Assembly: GCF_954871325.1 (NCBI RefSeq)
Contig: NC_088777.1
Coordinates: forward strand, 34,077,366 to 34,141,365
Source of the DNA: Gordionus sp. m RMFG-2023
Lineage: Eukaryota; Nematomorpha; Gordioida; Chordodea; Parachordodidae
Direction of reading: 5' to 3'
DNA: 64,000 bases
This document shows, piece after piece, positions 20,522 through 31,431 of the stretch. The translations under genes were made by a program, and so were the position numbers. Position 1 is the first letter of the stretch. Every line of letters begins with the position of its first letter. The notes under the pieces were generated by a model. The model did not search any database, was not told where the DNA came from, and saw only the letters and a list, made by a program, of their open reading frames with translations.

Positions 20522-23068
20522 AATTTTTTTATTTTTTTATTTTAATATTATTTATTTGTTTCACATAACACCTAATTAAAAATATTATAATTTATAAATT
20601 ATAATTATATAATTAAAAATAAAATTCTATAATTGAGTCCCCAAAAAGGAACCATAATTGTGTCTAAAAATTTCTATTTGAATTTTTTGTCGAATAAAAA
20701 GGAATTCTCTTGGTTCATTTGTGAAAAGTCGTATTTTATTAGCAAGATTTTTTAAAAACAAAAATGTTGAAGGCGAAAAATGCCCGTTAGTAGAAGTCAC
20801 AACTGGAGTGAATAAAAAGTTTTTAAAATTTTTGTATTTGTTTATCTTTTTAATTTCAGCCTGTGTTATTAAATTGAAATTTATGTTTGAAGGGAATGAT
20901 GAAACACACGTGTAGTCCCATATGAGTGATTTGCCGAGGGCCCAAGGTATGGTTGTCATACCATCAGGTCTTAAACCATCTACTTGAGATAAATTCGATG
21001 GTTCGAGATTGTTAGGAATGTGTGCAGCTGTTAAGCTTCTATTTATTATATGGTTTACAGCTGAGTGGCGTTGATGTCGCCCTTGACTAAAAATGCAATT
21101 TAAGCCATGTCTACCCTTTGAATCAACGGGTGATTTGCATTTGACGCAGGCATGAGGCTGTACTATATCGCAACCTAGACGTAGACCAATGGTTACTCTC
21201 AGTTGTTCATCTGATAAGAGATTACCAAGGTTGCGACTAGGGAGTGATTCTAACCATTCATGACCACCAAGTCTGTCAGATAATTGAAGGAGTTGAATGC
21301 AATCTAAAGGTGGATTGACTGATATATCTGTCTGGTATTTAGAGATTAAAGGTGTGAAAAAATTTTTGTGTGTGATGATTGATGGTAATACGGTGTTAAT
21401 GGGTGTGTTTGCCTTCCATTTGTCAATAGCGTCGTCTAATAAACGATCGGTAGGGCATATGAAGCCAGAAATAATAGAATTGTTAGATAATCGAGATGAT
21501 ACGAATGATGATAAGGATAAAAGATTGAGCGGAAAAAAATCTAAACCTCCTAGTTTAGAAGGTAGCTGAGCAAGTGACCAATTGAATGAGTTTAAATTTA
21601 TGTTTAAAATTTTTTCCAGAAATATTTTAAATTTATCCTGAATTTTAGATATGAATTCATTGTTTTTGAAAAAAGATGATGATCGGAAAATATGCATAAA
21701 TTTAGGTATGTACAGGCATTTGCGAATTAAAAATAAAGATTGATGAGCTGGTAGGAGACTAAGAATGTGCTCCATACTGTAAAAGCTTTTAAAAATCTTG
21801 TTGAGAAAATCTTCCGATTTGGTCGCATTAGCTAATGGGGACCCAAGTAAGGTTAAGCTGTCAGGAGCAATGATTTTGTAGCCTTCCAACTTTTGTGGCT
21901 TATTGTTTAAGAAACATAATTCTGTTTTATTTATGTTGAGTACCAGGCCGATAGCTTGGGAATTGATTTCCAGGTGTTTTAAGGCGCTTAGTACATTAGC
22001 TGAAGGGCCACATATGGTCCCATCGTCTAAATACCATAGATTAAGATCTAGGTTAAAATTTTGTTTAATTTGGTAGATGAGATGATGGATTCCAAAACAA
22101 AAAAGAAGAGGTCCTAATGGATCTCCTTGTTGGATGCCCTCTTGGGATAAAATCTGATAAGATCCATATGTCAAAGGCGTCTGAAAACCATATGAGGATT
22201 CAATAAATTTAGAATAACAGGGAAATGTTTCATAGAAGAATTTTAAAAATGAGGTACGATGTAGGCTATTGAAGGCATTTTTAAAATCTAGTTTACATAT
22301 TACAGAATCAGGTGGTGGGTTTTCTAAGTAAATTCTTAATGTATGAGCCGCTATTTCACAGCCACCCTTGATCCCAAAACCTAGTTGATAAGAATTTAAT
22401 ATGTTGACAGCATCATGTTTGATGTGTTCAATTATGATTTTGGCTATTAATCTTCTGAAAAAGGAGCCTACTGCAATAGGACGGGTACCACCATCTGGCT
22501 TAGATAAAGCAATTAGACGTGCACCAAAAAGGATTTGGTGAGTTTGTATTGGAATATCATTATTTATTATGTTATTACAAAAAGTTGTTAAAACCTTGAT
22601 GACAGAACTATGGGAAGGATTTTTTGGATTAATTAAGTATTGAAAATAGGAGGGTCTGAAACCATCAAGACCACCTGCTGAGTTTTTATTGAAAGAATTG
22701 ATAGCATTGACAATTTCATCACTGGTAAAAATTACAGTCTGGTGGATTGGAGGGATGGGTAGATTATCTGTAGAAGCTTCAGGATGTAGTTGTTTCAATA
22801 ATTGTAATGTTTCTTCATTGATAGGAGAAAGATGGTTATCTGAGGATATGAGTTTAATTGCACCACCTATGTCACCTTGATCTATTTTATTTGATATAAT
22901 TTTGCATTTGTGTGTTATATCATCTACTTGCTTTTTAACATTATGATTGTAGTTAATCATTTGAATATTGTCAAAATTATCAATGTTCGATTTTATTTGT
23001 TCATGTAATGGGGTCTCTTTGTTAGCAGGACGTATAAGACATTTATGAGAGAAGGTTAATAAATCTTA
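20522..23068 (-). mobile_element. R2-like (RLE-type) non-LTR retrotransposon, copy 1, 5' truncated
   Basis: The limits come from the break in homology with family A copy 1. The sense (minus) 3' end is A-rich (AAATAAAAAAATTA). At the 5' end the frame stays open for about 30 codons above the first ATG, without another ATG, then meets a stop. That fits 5' truncation, usual for LINEs. I see no clear target duplication. Confidence 0.75.
20627..22960 (-). CDS. Reverse transcriptase with restriction-like endonuclease
   Basis: A 777-residue uninterrupted frame. The RT has KPDGGTRPI (154-162), motif A LDFKNAF (224-230), the GIQQGDPLG motif (about 275-283) and the catalytic YLDD (310-313). A thumb region follows. 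Near the C-terminus is a CCHC knuckle (C605, C608, H618, C622, with HGLNC), then RPDG (664-667), WDYT (681-684) and KINKYKNF (705-712). These fit the PD...D...K...KY pattern of the restriction-like endonuclease of R2-type LINEs, placed after the RT as in that group. Known role: nicking of target DNA and target-primed reverse transcription. The start at 22960 is only the first Met; the true 5' end, with N-terminal fingers, is lost. Although the frame is whole, the copy probably lacks its N-terminal DNA-binding part. Confidence 0.88.
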   Translation of the reverse strand: MINYNHNVKKQVDDITHKCKIISNKIDQGDIGGAIKLISSDNHLSPINEETLQLLKQLHPEASTDNLPIPPIHQTVIFTSDEIVNAINSFNKNSAGGLDGFRPSYFQYLINPKNPSHSSVIKVLTTFCNNIINNDIPIQTHQILFGARLIALSKPDGGTRPIAVGSFFRRLIAKIIIEHIKHDAVNILNSYQLGFGIKGGCEIAAHTLRIYLENPPPDSVICKLDFKNAFNSLHRTSFLKFFYETFPCYSKFIESSYGFQTPLTYGSYQILSQEGIQQGDPLGPLLFCFGIHHLIYQIKQNFNLDLNLWYLDDGTICGPSANVLSALKHLEINSQAIGLVLNINKTELCFLNNKPQKLEGYKIIAPDSLTLLGSPLANATKSEDFLNKIFKSFYSMEHILSLLPAHQSLFLIRKCLYIPKFMHIFRSSSFFKNNEFISKIQDKFKIFLEKILNINLNSFNWSLAQLPSKLGGLDFFPLNLLSLSSFVSSRLSNNSIISGFICPTDRLLDDAIDKWKANTPINTVLPSIITHKNFFTPLISKYQTDISVNPPLDCIQLLQLSDRLGGHEWLESLPSRNLGNLLSDEQLRVTIGLRLGCDIVQPHACVKCKSPVDSKGRHGLNCIFSQGRHQRHSAVNHIINRSLTAAHIPNNLEPSNLSQVDGLRPDGMTTIPWALGKSLIWDYTCVSSFPSNINFNLITQAEIKKINKYKNFKNFLFTPVVTSTNGHFSPSTFLFLKNLANKIRLFTNEPREFLFIRQKIQIEIFRHNYGSFLGTQL

Positions 23069-24258
23069 ATTGGTTATAAAATATTAGGCAAAATGCCATT
23101 TTTGCAGACGTATTTGACAGTTATATAATATATTATAGTTTATATTTAATAAATTTTACTAATAAATTCTTTTGATAATATATTTAAGTAATAATTTGCA
23201 TTCAATTTTTTAACCCCATCTATTTATTTAAAAATGTTTAAAATTAAACATCTTATTATTCATCCCACAATGGATGTAATAAATTAGATATCTTTCTTTT
23301 CTTTTTTTACGTGTTTTTAGGAAAGTTATTTTTTTCTTATTTGAAAAACAGTTTTGAGTTAAATTTTAAGTACGAGTATATTATTGATATTATTACATAC
23401 TATTATTATTTTAAGAATATAACAACTAGAGGTGATGCGACAATAATATATAAAATCTTAAATATTTCATCATATCACTCTGGTTCTTATTTTATACCTA
23501 CAAAATGTTTCATTTCTAATATGGCATCCTTACCGTGTAAATAATAAAAGACTTCAATATATTTGCATAATTTCTTCTAAAGATTTTTAGTGTTTTTGTT
23601 TTATCAATTTATCTAACTTAATAAATTCGGATATGAGTTAACATCGTGAGTGTCATGGCTATGACTGCAAATTTACCAGCATCTATTATTTGTATGGCTA
23701 TGTAAGTTAGGATTATTACTACAGCTGCTGAGAGCATATGATTACATATTTTAGATAAGCAATAATGGTCAACTGTGTAATCTAGAAAAATATCTCAAAA
23801 TAATTTTTTTGATTACTTATCATCTAGCTTCTATCATGTCATCTAAAATTGGTCGTTTATATTCTCTTCTTCAAGAATTATTGATTTGGTTAGAATTTTT
23901 TCCATATTAGTCCATTCTATAAAACATTGTCTAAAATGGTAACAGAAAGTTATATTAGTTTTATGACCTTTCGTCAATGTAAGTTGCTAAGAATTGTGAT
24001 ATATTATTTAGTTTTTAAAAACCATTAACAATTAATGCATATGTATGAATTAATTAACCTTTTTTATCACTTTTAATTCATTAGAGGCAAAATTTTTTTA
24101 TATTAGCAATCAAAAATATTTTATACTATAATAAATAGATTTTGTATTAAAAAATATTATTCCCGCCAATTATGGGATATGGGGGCTTCGCCACCCATTA
24201 ATTTTTTATAGTTGAGCCCCCTGAGATTGTAAAGGCTAGCGACGCCCCTGCTCATAAT

Positions 24259-25545
24259 CAAAAAATTTATAAATGATCCTCAAATTAATGATGTATTTTT
24301 TATCTATTTATTAAAAAGCATGTTTAATTTTAGAATATACATATACATTTAATTATTGTTAATGTTATTAACATAAGCTAAAATAATATATAAGTCAAAG
24401 TAATAATCTTTTAAAATATTTGTAAACTTGAAATAGTATAGTGTAGTATTCATTAGTTAACCATATAATGATTGGTAAATGATATTCCTCCTTCATTTAA
24501 TGATGGATAAATTATAAATTTGCCTATCTTATGAGATGTGAACCAAAATTTATTTATATTTTGATGAGAGGTGGTTACTAAATTTCCATTATTTAAATAA
24601 ACGTTAATAGATTATTAGTAGTAGTACCTTGTATATAAATAAATAATTGTAGGTTATAACAAATCGTCAAAAAGCTATGCAATCTAAATTTTAGTACATA
24701 TGATAGAAATTTTAGTATATAGGAATAGATATTATACACTTGGAATATATTTTCGGAAAATCAGATCTCCAAATTTAAAAATTATTTCAGCAAAATATTT
24801 TGCAACTTTAAATCATTTATTAGGTGCGTTTCATAAATTTAAAAATAAACTTTTGTGTAAAATAATAATAGCTCAAACTTAGGGAATATTCAACTGAGAG
24901 GAAATTAATTGGATAAATATATTTATAACTAGACAAATCTAAAGTAAGGAGTAGGATTGAAGGTTAGAGATATGGGTTAGTGATAAATAAAGGCTTGAGG
25001 GGTAGCTAGGATTAATTTAATGTATAAAATGGTTTTTAATAAATTTTAATCCGTTTTATTAATAACTTGTCAATGACAGGTCAAGTGATTGAAAATAGAC
25101 GAATTTAATTTAAATAATAGATGTTGCAAAGGCAATTTCCTTGAGTTGTACTATAATCGTGTAAAACATAAACTACCGTATAAATTTCAGATAATTTTAT
25201 AAGTTATTATACATAGTTTGATCATGCATATAGCCGATAACATACATATAAAAATAAATAGAATTTAAATATACAATATAAATTTATTTTAGTTTGATTT
25301 TCAATAAAACTTTATTTTTTTAAAAATCTTTATAAAAATAAATCATAAAATGCAACTCGATTAGACACAGCATAGTTTATCATACTCGATTTACAGTGAT
25401 TAAACTTGAGGTAGTGAATCGCCCATAACAGTCAAATTGAATACCTGAAGGAGGTTGAATGTGCATGCTATCAGCTACTCTACATTAATTAAAGATAAAA
25501 AAGAAGAAATAGAGAGCCCAAAAATTAATTTCAAAAAATTTATGT
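24259..25545. other. Gene-free AT-rich stretch
   Basis: About 1.3 kb without a supported gene. A patch at 24735-24850 (TTTTCGGAAAATCAGATCTCC ... GGTGCGTTTCATAAATTT) faintly resembles an arm of foldback family M. I see nothing else. Confidence 0.4.
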
Positions 25546-26594
25546 ACTTTTATGCAGAACCGGCCCGTGAAGGACCTAAAATTGGTATAATTTTTAATAT
25601 CCAGATCTGGGTTAAAAATATTTTAATTAAAAATACCGGCCAAGTTTAAAAAATTAAAATCAGTTGGAAAATCATTATTAATTTACTGCTCATATTTTAA
25701 ATTTCCCTTTGAAACTTTTGCATCTTACAGTAAAAATTATTCAAAATGACAAAATTTTAAGAATTCCAAGCTGCCAACAAAATATTCAAAATAAAAATCT
25801 GGCGGGTCAAATTAAAAAAAAAAATCCAGAGCCGGTGTAGGATTATGAAATCAATACCCATTGTAGTTTCAATATACCATATTGATATTATATAGTAGAA
25901 TCAATACCGTATTGATTTTTAAGAGATGTTTTCATCGCTTCAAATATATTGGCGGCCATTAAAATTGTAAAATATTTATTCATCGTTTCAAAAATATTGG
26001 CGGCCATTAAAATTGTAAAATATTTATTATATATTTTTCATCGCTTCAAAAATATTGGCAGCCATTTTTGATTTGTAAAAAAATTTATTTAAAATAGATT
26101 TAATAGTTTTAAATATATTTAATTGTTTATAAAAATGATTTTATATAATTATTTTAGGGAATTTATTTATTTTACAATTCTTGATATCCTATATAATTTT
26201 TATTTGTTAACCCATTATTTGTAATAATTTTCTTCTTATGGTTAAATTATGTTTATTCAACTCCATCCTGCAGAAAATTTTAATTAAATACAATGTATAC
26301 AAGTTTTCTTTATTTATCATCGTATTATTGGGATCTCTAGCCTTAAAATTTTAATAGACAAAAGCTTAAGCTAATAATAGACAAATGAGGGTTTCTATTA
26401 CATCAAAGAATCTCAATCAATATCTATCACTCTGATTATGTTTTAATTATTTTCTGTTGGCTTCATCAAATCGTCATTTTATTTTTTAGATGCATATGCA
26501 ATTATATTTTTAGCTGATTAAAATTAAACACTTATATTTATGTGACATATAAAAAAATTTTAAATCAAATCTTAATGTTTTAAATTATTCTTTT

Positions 26595-28749
26595 TAGTAC
26601 TGTGAAGTAACGTCAAAAAAGTAACGTTGTTACTAAGGACGTTACTTTTTTTGAAGGAAAGGAACGCCATTCGTTACCTTTTTCTAGAGGTAACGAGTAA
26701 GTAACGCATTTCTTTTTTTTTGAGTAACGGTAACGCAAAACGTTTCTCGTTACTTTATATTATTTTTTTTAAAAATATCAACAAAAAGAAAAACATATTT
26801 TATTGTATTATAAAATACTTTTATTTATTTTTTAATTAATTTAAGCCGAGTTTTAATTCATATCAACCACTTCCTTCATTTTTATTTTTAATTCTTGTTA
26901 AATTTTCTGTCGAAATTAATATTCAATTAAAATTCAAAGTTAATATTAATAATGATATTATTATTCTTATAATTTATTTTAAGATTATGTCCATAGTACT
27001 TATATCTTCAGATGAAGATGATTTAACTCTTCCCACCAATAAAGGAAATTAATGGTACCAAGTCTAAACTTTGTTAATGTAAATTATATCCTGACACAAA
27101 TATTTCAACCTCAATGTCCAGCAGTTCAAACTTAAAAAAGCATTTGAAGGTAAAAAGATAAATTAATATATCAATATTTTAAATATTACTTCTTTCATAA
27201 TATTTTGAAAAGCTTAATCATGGAAATATAAGTATGGCTGTGTCGATATTAAATATCGGATTGGCATCGATATTTGGCGTTATCTAAAAATATCGGTTCT
27301 GGCCGATACCTGTAATAAACCGATCTGATCTTTTTTTCTATTCTTTTTTTTTGTTATTTTATATTATGTATATTTATTTTACATTATTATAATATTTTAT
27401 AAATAATTTTTTTAAACAATGCAAATGCACAACACTTCCTAAATTTTATTCTTTTTTAAAATAGATTTATAGTATTTTAAAAGTTATTTTAATTAAAATA
27501 GAAAGGAAACCCCAAAATTTTAATTATTTTATATTTTTTTAAATAATAACGCCAATTTTATTATTTATACTTTAAATAAAAGAATATTTTTAAATATGGT
27601 ATCTGAATTATGGAAATATTTTACAAAAGACAAAGATAATTTTGCAAAATGCGTTATCTGCGGAATAACTTAGTTTACCTTCAGTACGGCAGGGGATATA
27701 GATACTCCATATCATAGAAGCTTATTGCCAGAAAATCTAGAGGCTCTCATATTTATTTTAAAAAATCGAATATATTATAATTTTATATATTAAATACAAT
27801 TTTATAATTCATACCAACATAAAATGGATATATTATCAAATATATGTTTTTTAAATAATAGTCTTAATTGTAGACATAAAAAAAATTAAATTAAATGCAT
27901 AATCTGATTTTTTGGATAAAAAATATTGATTACTTAATTAGTAATTTGGTTCAAAGGGGTATGGTGAAAAATCAATATAAATATCAGATCGGTATCAGTA
28001 TCGGATCGGTTTTGAAGCAATATCGGTCGGATCGGTGAAAAATATGTGGATAGGCATAGCCTATCATATAAGTAATTAATTTATACTACAGTATGGGCTG
28101 AGAACCAACATTAAAAGCCTAAGATTAACAAAATATTGGTTTTGGTTCGAAGTATTATATTGAGTTTTTTATATCTTCTATTTCTTGTTTTAGTATTGCT
28201 ATTGGTTTGAATATAATTGTTAATAAATTTAAAGAATAAAAAATAGTGATTTTATTAACTTTGTTTAAATAATATTTATAGAAATAGTGGCGTAGCCAGG
28301 ATTTATCCAATAACAAAATTTTACAGAGAATTTCATTATAGATTTTATTTATTATTAAAATACTATATATACCATCCCATAATTTAACCAGCTGTATTGA
28401 GCACTAAGCCCACTTGTTTGTCTGATCAAAATTTTAAAATCAATTGTTTCTAAAAATAAATTGTTACATAAAGATGTTATCTTATAATATATTATTTTTG
28501 TATAATTTTAATATTATATTAAATATATGAATATTTTTTTATAAAACGATATTATATATTTTTTTTGTATAGTTTTATTTTATTATATATTGTCGGAAAA
28601 AAATAAATATTATTTTTGTATATATTTAATTTTTTTAAGTAACGAGTAGCCCGTTATTTTTTTAAAAAGTCGGTAACGCGCGTTCCTTTTTTCAGATGTA
28701 ACGAGTAACGGTAAAGCGTTTCTTTTTTGTAGTAACGTTTACAGCACTA
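26595..28749 (+). mobile_element. BED-hAT family D, copy 2, third level of the nest
   Basis: Ends are TAGTACTGTGAAGTAACGTC and, reversed, TAGTGCTGTAAACGTTAC. Flanks ATTCTTTT and ATTATTTT agree at 7 of 8. Inside, 27000-27150 is a decayed BED finger (AGCAGTTCAAACTTAAAAAAGC gives SSNLKK). At 28350-28450 is the end of the transposase gene, joined directly to a GGCGTAGCCAGG family A end (28286). The catalytic part is missing. Confidence 0.85.
27233..28064 (+). mobile_element. hAT element G, innermost level of the nest
   Basis: Ends are TATGGCTGTGTCGATATT and, reversed, ATAGGCTATGCCTATCCAC, with subterminal ATCGG repeats at both ends. Flanks AATATAAG and CATATAAG agree at 7 of 8. The matching site in family D copy 1 (about 36160) has no such insert, confirming the insertion. 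At 27594-27670 the plus strand reads VSELWKYFTKDKDNFAKCVI and then CG, a BED finger start. The rest of its transposase is gone. Confidence 0.8.
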
Positions 28750-29774
28750 ATTATTTTAAACTGAAACTTTATTTTATTGCAATAATATTAAACTGGCTGA
28801 TTTCTTAATACTATATAAATAAAAAGGATAAACATAATTTTATTTAAAAAAAACAATAAAAATATTATAAAAAGAAAATTTATCACAAAAAAGGAAACAT
28901 AATTATCACAAAAAATTGAGTATATATTACATTATAATACAATTAAAATGATCTGAAGATGCCTATATTAAATATTATTTAAATTTTAAGCAGTAAAAGA
29001 TATTTTCCTGTTACTAAGTTTTCTTATATTGTTTGATATTTATCTGTTATTACTTGATATATATTTAAATGTACCAATTTAAGCAGTAAAGGATATTTTC
29101 CTGTTACTAAATATTCTTTTATTGTTTGATGTTTATCTGTTATTGCTTGACATAAATACCAATTTAAGCAGTAAAGGATAATTCCCTATTACTAAGTATT
29201 CTTTTATTGTTTGATATTTATCTGTTACTGCATGATATAAATTTAAATGTACCAATTTCATTCATTAATTTTATAGGTAAAAGTTGAGGTTCGGTCATAA
29301 ATTATCAATACGGTATTGATTTTACAATATTGTAGAATCAATATCGTATTGATTTTAGATGGTATTGATTTTACAATACTACACCGGGGCTTGAAAATTT
29401 AAAAAAAAATAAATCCCGAGCCAACCTTGAAATGAAAAAAAAAAATTAAATCCAGCTGAGCCTAAAATTTTGATCTTTGCAAGTCTCTGACTTTTATTAA
29501 AATAAAAAAGATCATTAGGCTTAAATAAGTACTACTGTGGGATTAGGACAAAGCGATTTAGAGATTTTATTTAACTTTATAAAAATAAAAATTTAAATTG
29601 TTCAATTAAAAATTAAGGGTCAGTCTCGTGTCTAAAAATAAAAATTCAGGCTTTTAATATTATCCCTTACATATATTATTAGCTATTAAATATAAGGTTC
29701 TAAATCTCCCCCCCCCCCACAAAAAAAAATATCTTAAATGTCATTTAGAGCAACATTGAAATATATGAGCGTAC

Positions 29775-30536
29775 CAGGGATCCAAACCAAAAGGAATATC
29801 GGTTCGGCTTCAGGTTCGGATAAAAATAACGGTTCAAGGTTCAGGTTCGGTTCGTAAAAAATCAAAATATCCAAACCTACATTGGAATTATGTATAGGGA
29901 AAATATTTTTTTATTTTATCATTAATTTAAAAAAATACATGTATAAAACTTACCTTTTATTTTAATTGCACATTATAAAATAAAATTTAATTTATAAATA
30001 TAAAAATAAATATCAATGATTAATTTTAATATGAACAATATTTTACTTTTTTTACTTAAATTTTTTTTATTAAGCCACACAATTAATATATTTTCAAAAT
30101 TCGTCCCACTCAAATTACATCTATAAGGTGATAGCTTATAAATTTAATTGTTGAAAAACATCTTTCCATAGTCTACACTAACTCTGGTAGCATGCACTGC
30201 CAATATGATATCAGATTTGATATGTGATTTATAATAATATTTTGGATGTTGTTAAATGACAATTTACTAAAGTTTACAAAAATTATTACCGACACTTATC
30301 AATCAAACGTGATTCATGATAATCTTTAAAATAATTAGAATATAATTGAAATTTTTTCATTTGTACTAATAATAACTTACATATTATTTTATAAGCATAA
30401 AATCATGAGTCTCGAACCGGTTCAGAGGCATTTTATCGGTTCGGTTAGGCTATAATTTTTTTAGCGGTTTAGGTTCGGTCAGGTTCGATAAAAAATACCG
30501 GTTTTTAGCGGTTTAACGGTTCGGTTTGGATCCCTG
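29775..30536. mobile_element. Short hAT family E, copy 1
   Basis: Ends CAGGGATCCAAACC and, reversed, CAGGGATCCAAACCGAACCG; subterminal GGTTCGG repeats at both ends. GAGCGTAC flanks both sides exactly (29767-29774 and 30537-30544). It is 762 bp with no coding capacity. Near 30180 it keeps the sequence into which a MITE has jumped in copy 2. Confidence 0.93.
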
Positions 30537-30544
30537 GAGCGTAC

Positions 30545-31003
30545 CTTATCACAATAATCTAACAAATATATTAGTGCAACTAAATGAATCCTCAAATATC
30601 ACAAAAAAAATTACACACAAGAATAATACTCATCTCTTCATTTAAGAAACACGTTTACAAGCATCCAGCCTAGGAATAAACATATTTATGAAGTTAAATG
30701 TTATGATTACAATGAGATGGAAAAAACTATGCAAAGAATTTATAAAAGGTTCCTATAATATTTCTGGAATTGCTGTTGACTCATTTAATTATAAATCAAA
30801 TTGATTTGGAGAATCCCAACATTGATAGGGTGCAAATTTAAAATATTTCTTATTTTATTCCCAGGATTAAAGACAATCCTGAAGTGCCTAGGATTTAAAA
30901 GTATACCCTTCAATAACTTCCGTTTTAAAATAATACATTATTTTTAAAACTATATTATCAATTTATAAACAATGCTTAATTAATTCAAACGTTTTTAACT
31001 ATG
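30545..31003. other. Gene-free spacer
   Basis: AT-rich sequence between hAT E and the Gypsy element. I see no frame or repeat. Confidence 0.4.
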
Positions 31004-31382
31004 TGTTAGATTCCTTATTTGTTGAATTTCTAAGTCGCCGAATTTCTAAGTCGAGATTTACGTAATCTTAAATAATGTTATCTCCTTAATGCTGAATGGA
31101 TTTTCTTTTTTCAATTTTATTATTTTTCATACAACTTTTTTTATTTTTCATTTTCCAAGAAAAAAAAACAAAATCTTTTTTCAAAAAAATACAATTTTTT
31201 ATTTTCATTTTCTAAGAAAAAAATCAAAAAAAAATCTTTTTCAAAAAAATACCAATTCCAAGAATTGGTCAAAAAAATTAGGCACAATTCCAAAAAATCG
31301 ATAAAAGAAAATAAAAAATAATAACAATCCAAAAAATCATAAAAAAATAAAAATAATAATATCTCCCTAAGATTTCATAACA
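31004..31382 (-). repeat. LTR of Gypsy element 2 (left copy)
   Basis: It matches 34239-34595. It contains a local duplication of GAATTTCTAAGTCG near its start and long A/T tracts. It is unrelated in sequence to the LTRs of the other Gypsy element in this window. Confidence 0.9.
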
Positions 31383-31431
31383 TCTCCCTTTTTTAAAAAG
31401 ATTTTCTAATTTGATCTTTATGTCTCTTCCA

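Larger units (their letters stand above)
19919..24250. mobile_element. hAT-like element family A, copy 2, carrying a retrotransposon
   Basis: The left end TATTGGCGTCACTAGGT matches the reversed right end CAGGGGCGTCGCTAGCC at 12 of 17 positions. CTCATAAT lies on both sides (19911-19918 and 24251-24258). Interior parts at 20461-20520 and 23071-23280 match family A copy 1 (about 1690-1960), which shows where the retrotransposon at 20522-23068 entered. Without it the element is about 1.8 kb and I see no intact transposase. Confidence 0.85.
25836..29383. mobile_element. Terminal-inverted-repeat element O, second level of the nest
   Basis: The left end TGTAGGATTATGAAATCAATACC and the reversed right end TGTAGTATTGTAAAATCAATACC match closely. 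Both continue into repeats of AATCAATACCGTATTGAT. CCGG lies on each side and may be a 4-bp target copy or part of the ends. No coding capacity of its own is visible. Short repeats with GTTTGATATTTATCTGTTA (29030-29240) lie in its right part. Confidence 0.7.
25554..29489. mobile_element. hAT-like element P, outermost of a four-level nest
   Basis: The left end GCAGAACCGGCCCGTGAAGG and the right end GCAAGTCTCTG are flanked by ACTTTTAT on both sides (25546-25553 and 29490-29497), a perfect 8-bp duplication. Only about 390 bp belong to P itself (25554-25835 and 29384-29489). The rest is element O and its passengers. Confidence 0.7.

Noticed and set aside
20627-22960. RT gene as a cargo gene of the surrounding hAT-like element
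   Set aside because: Comparison with family A copy 1 shows homology on both sides and a clean break, so it is a later retrotransposon insertion.
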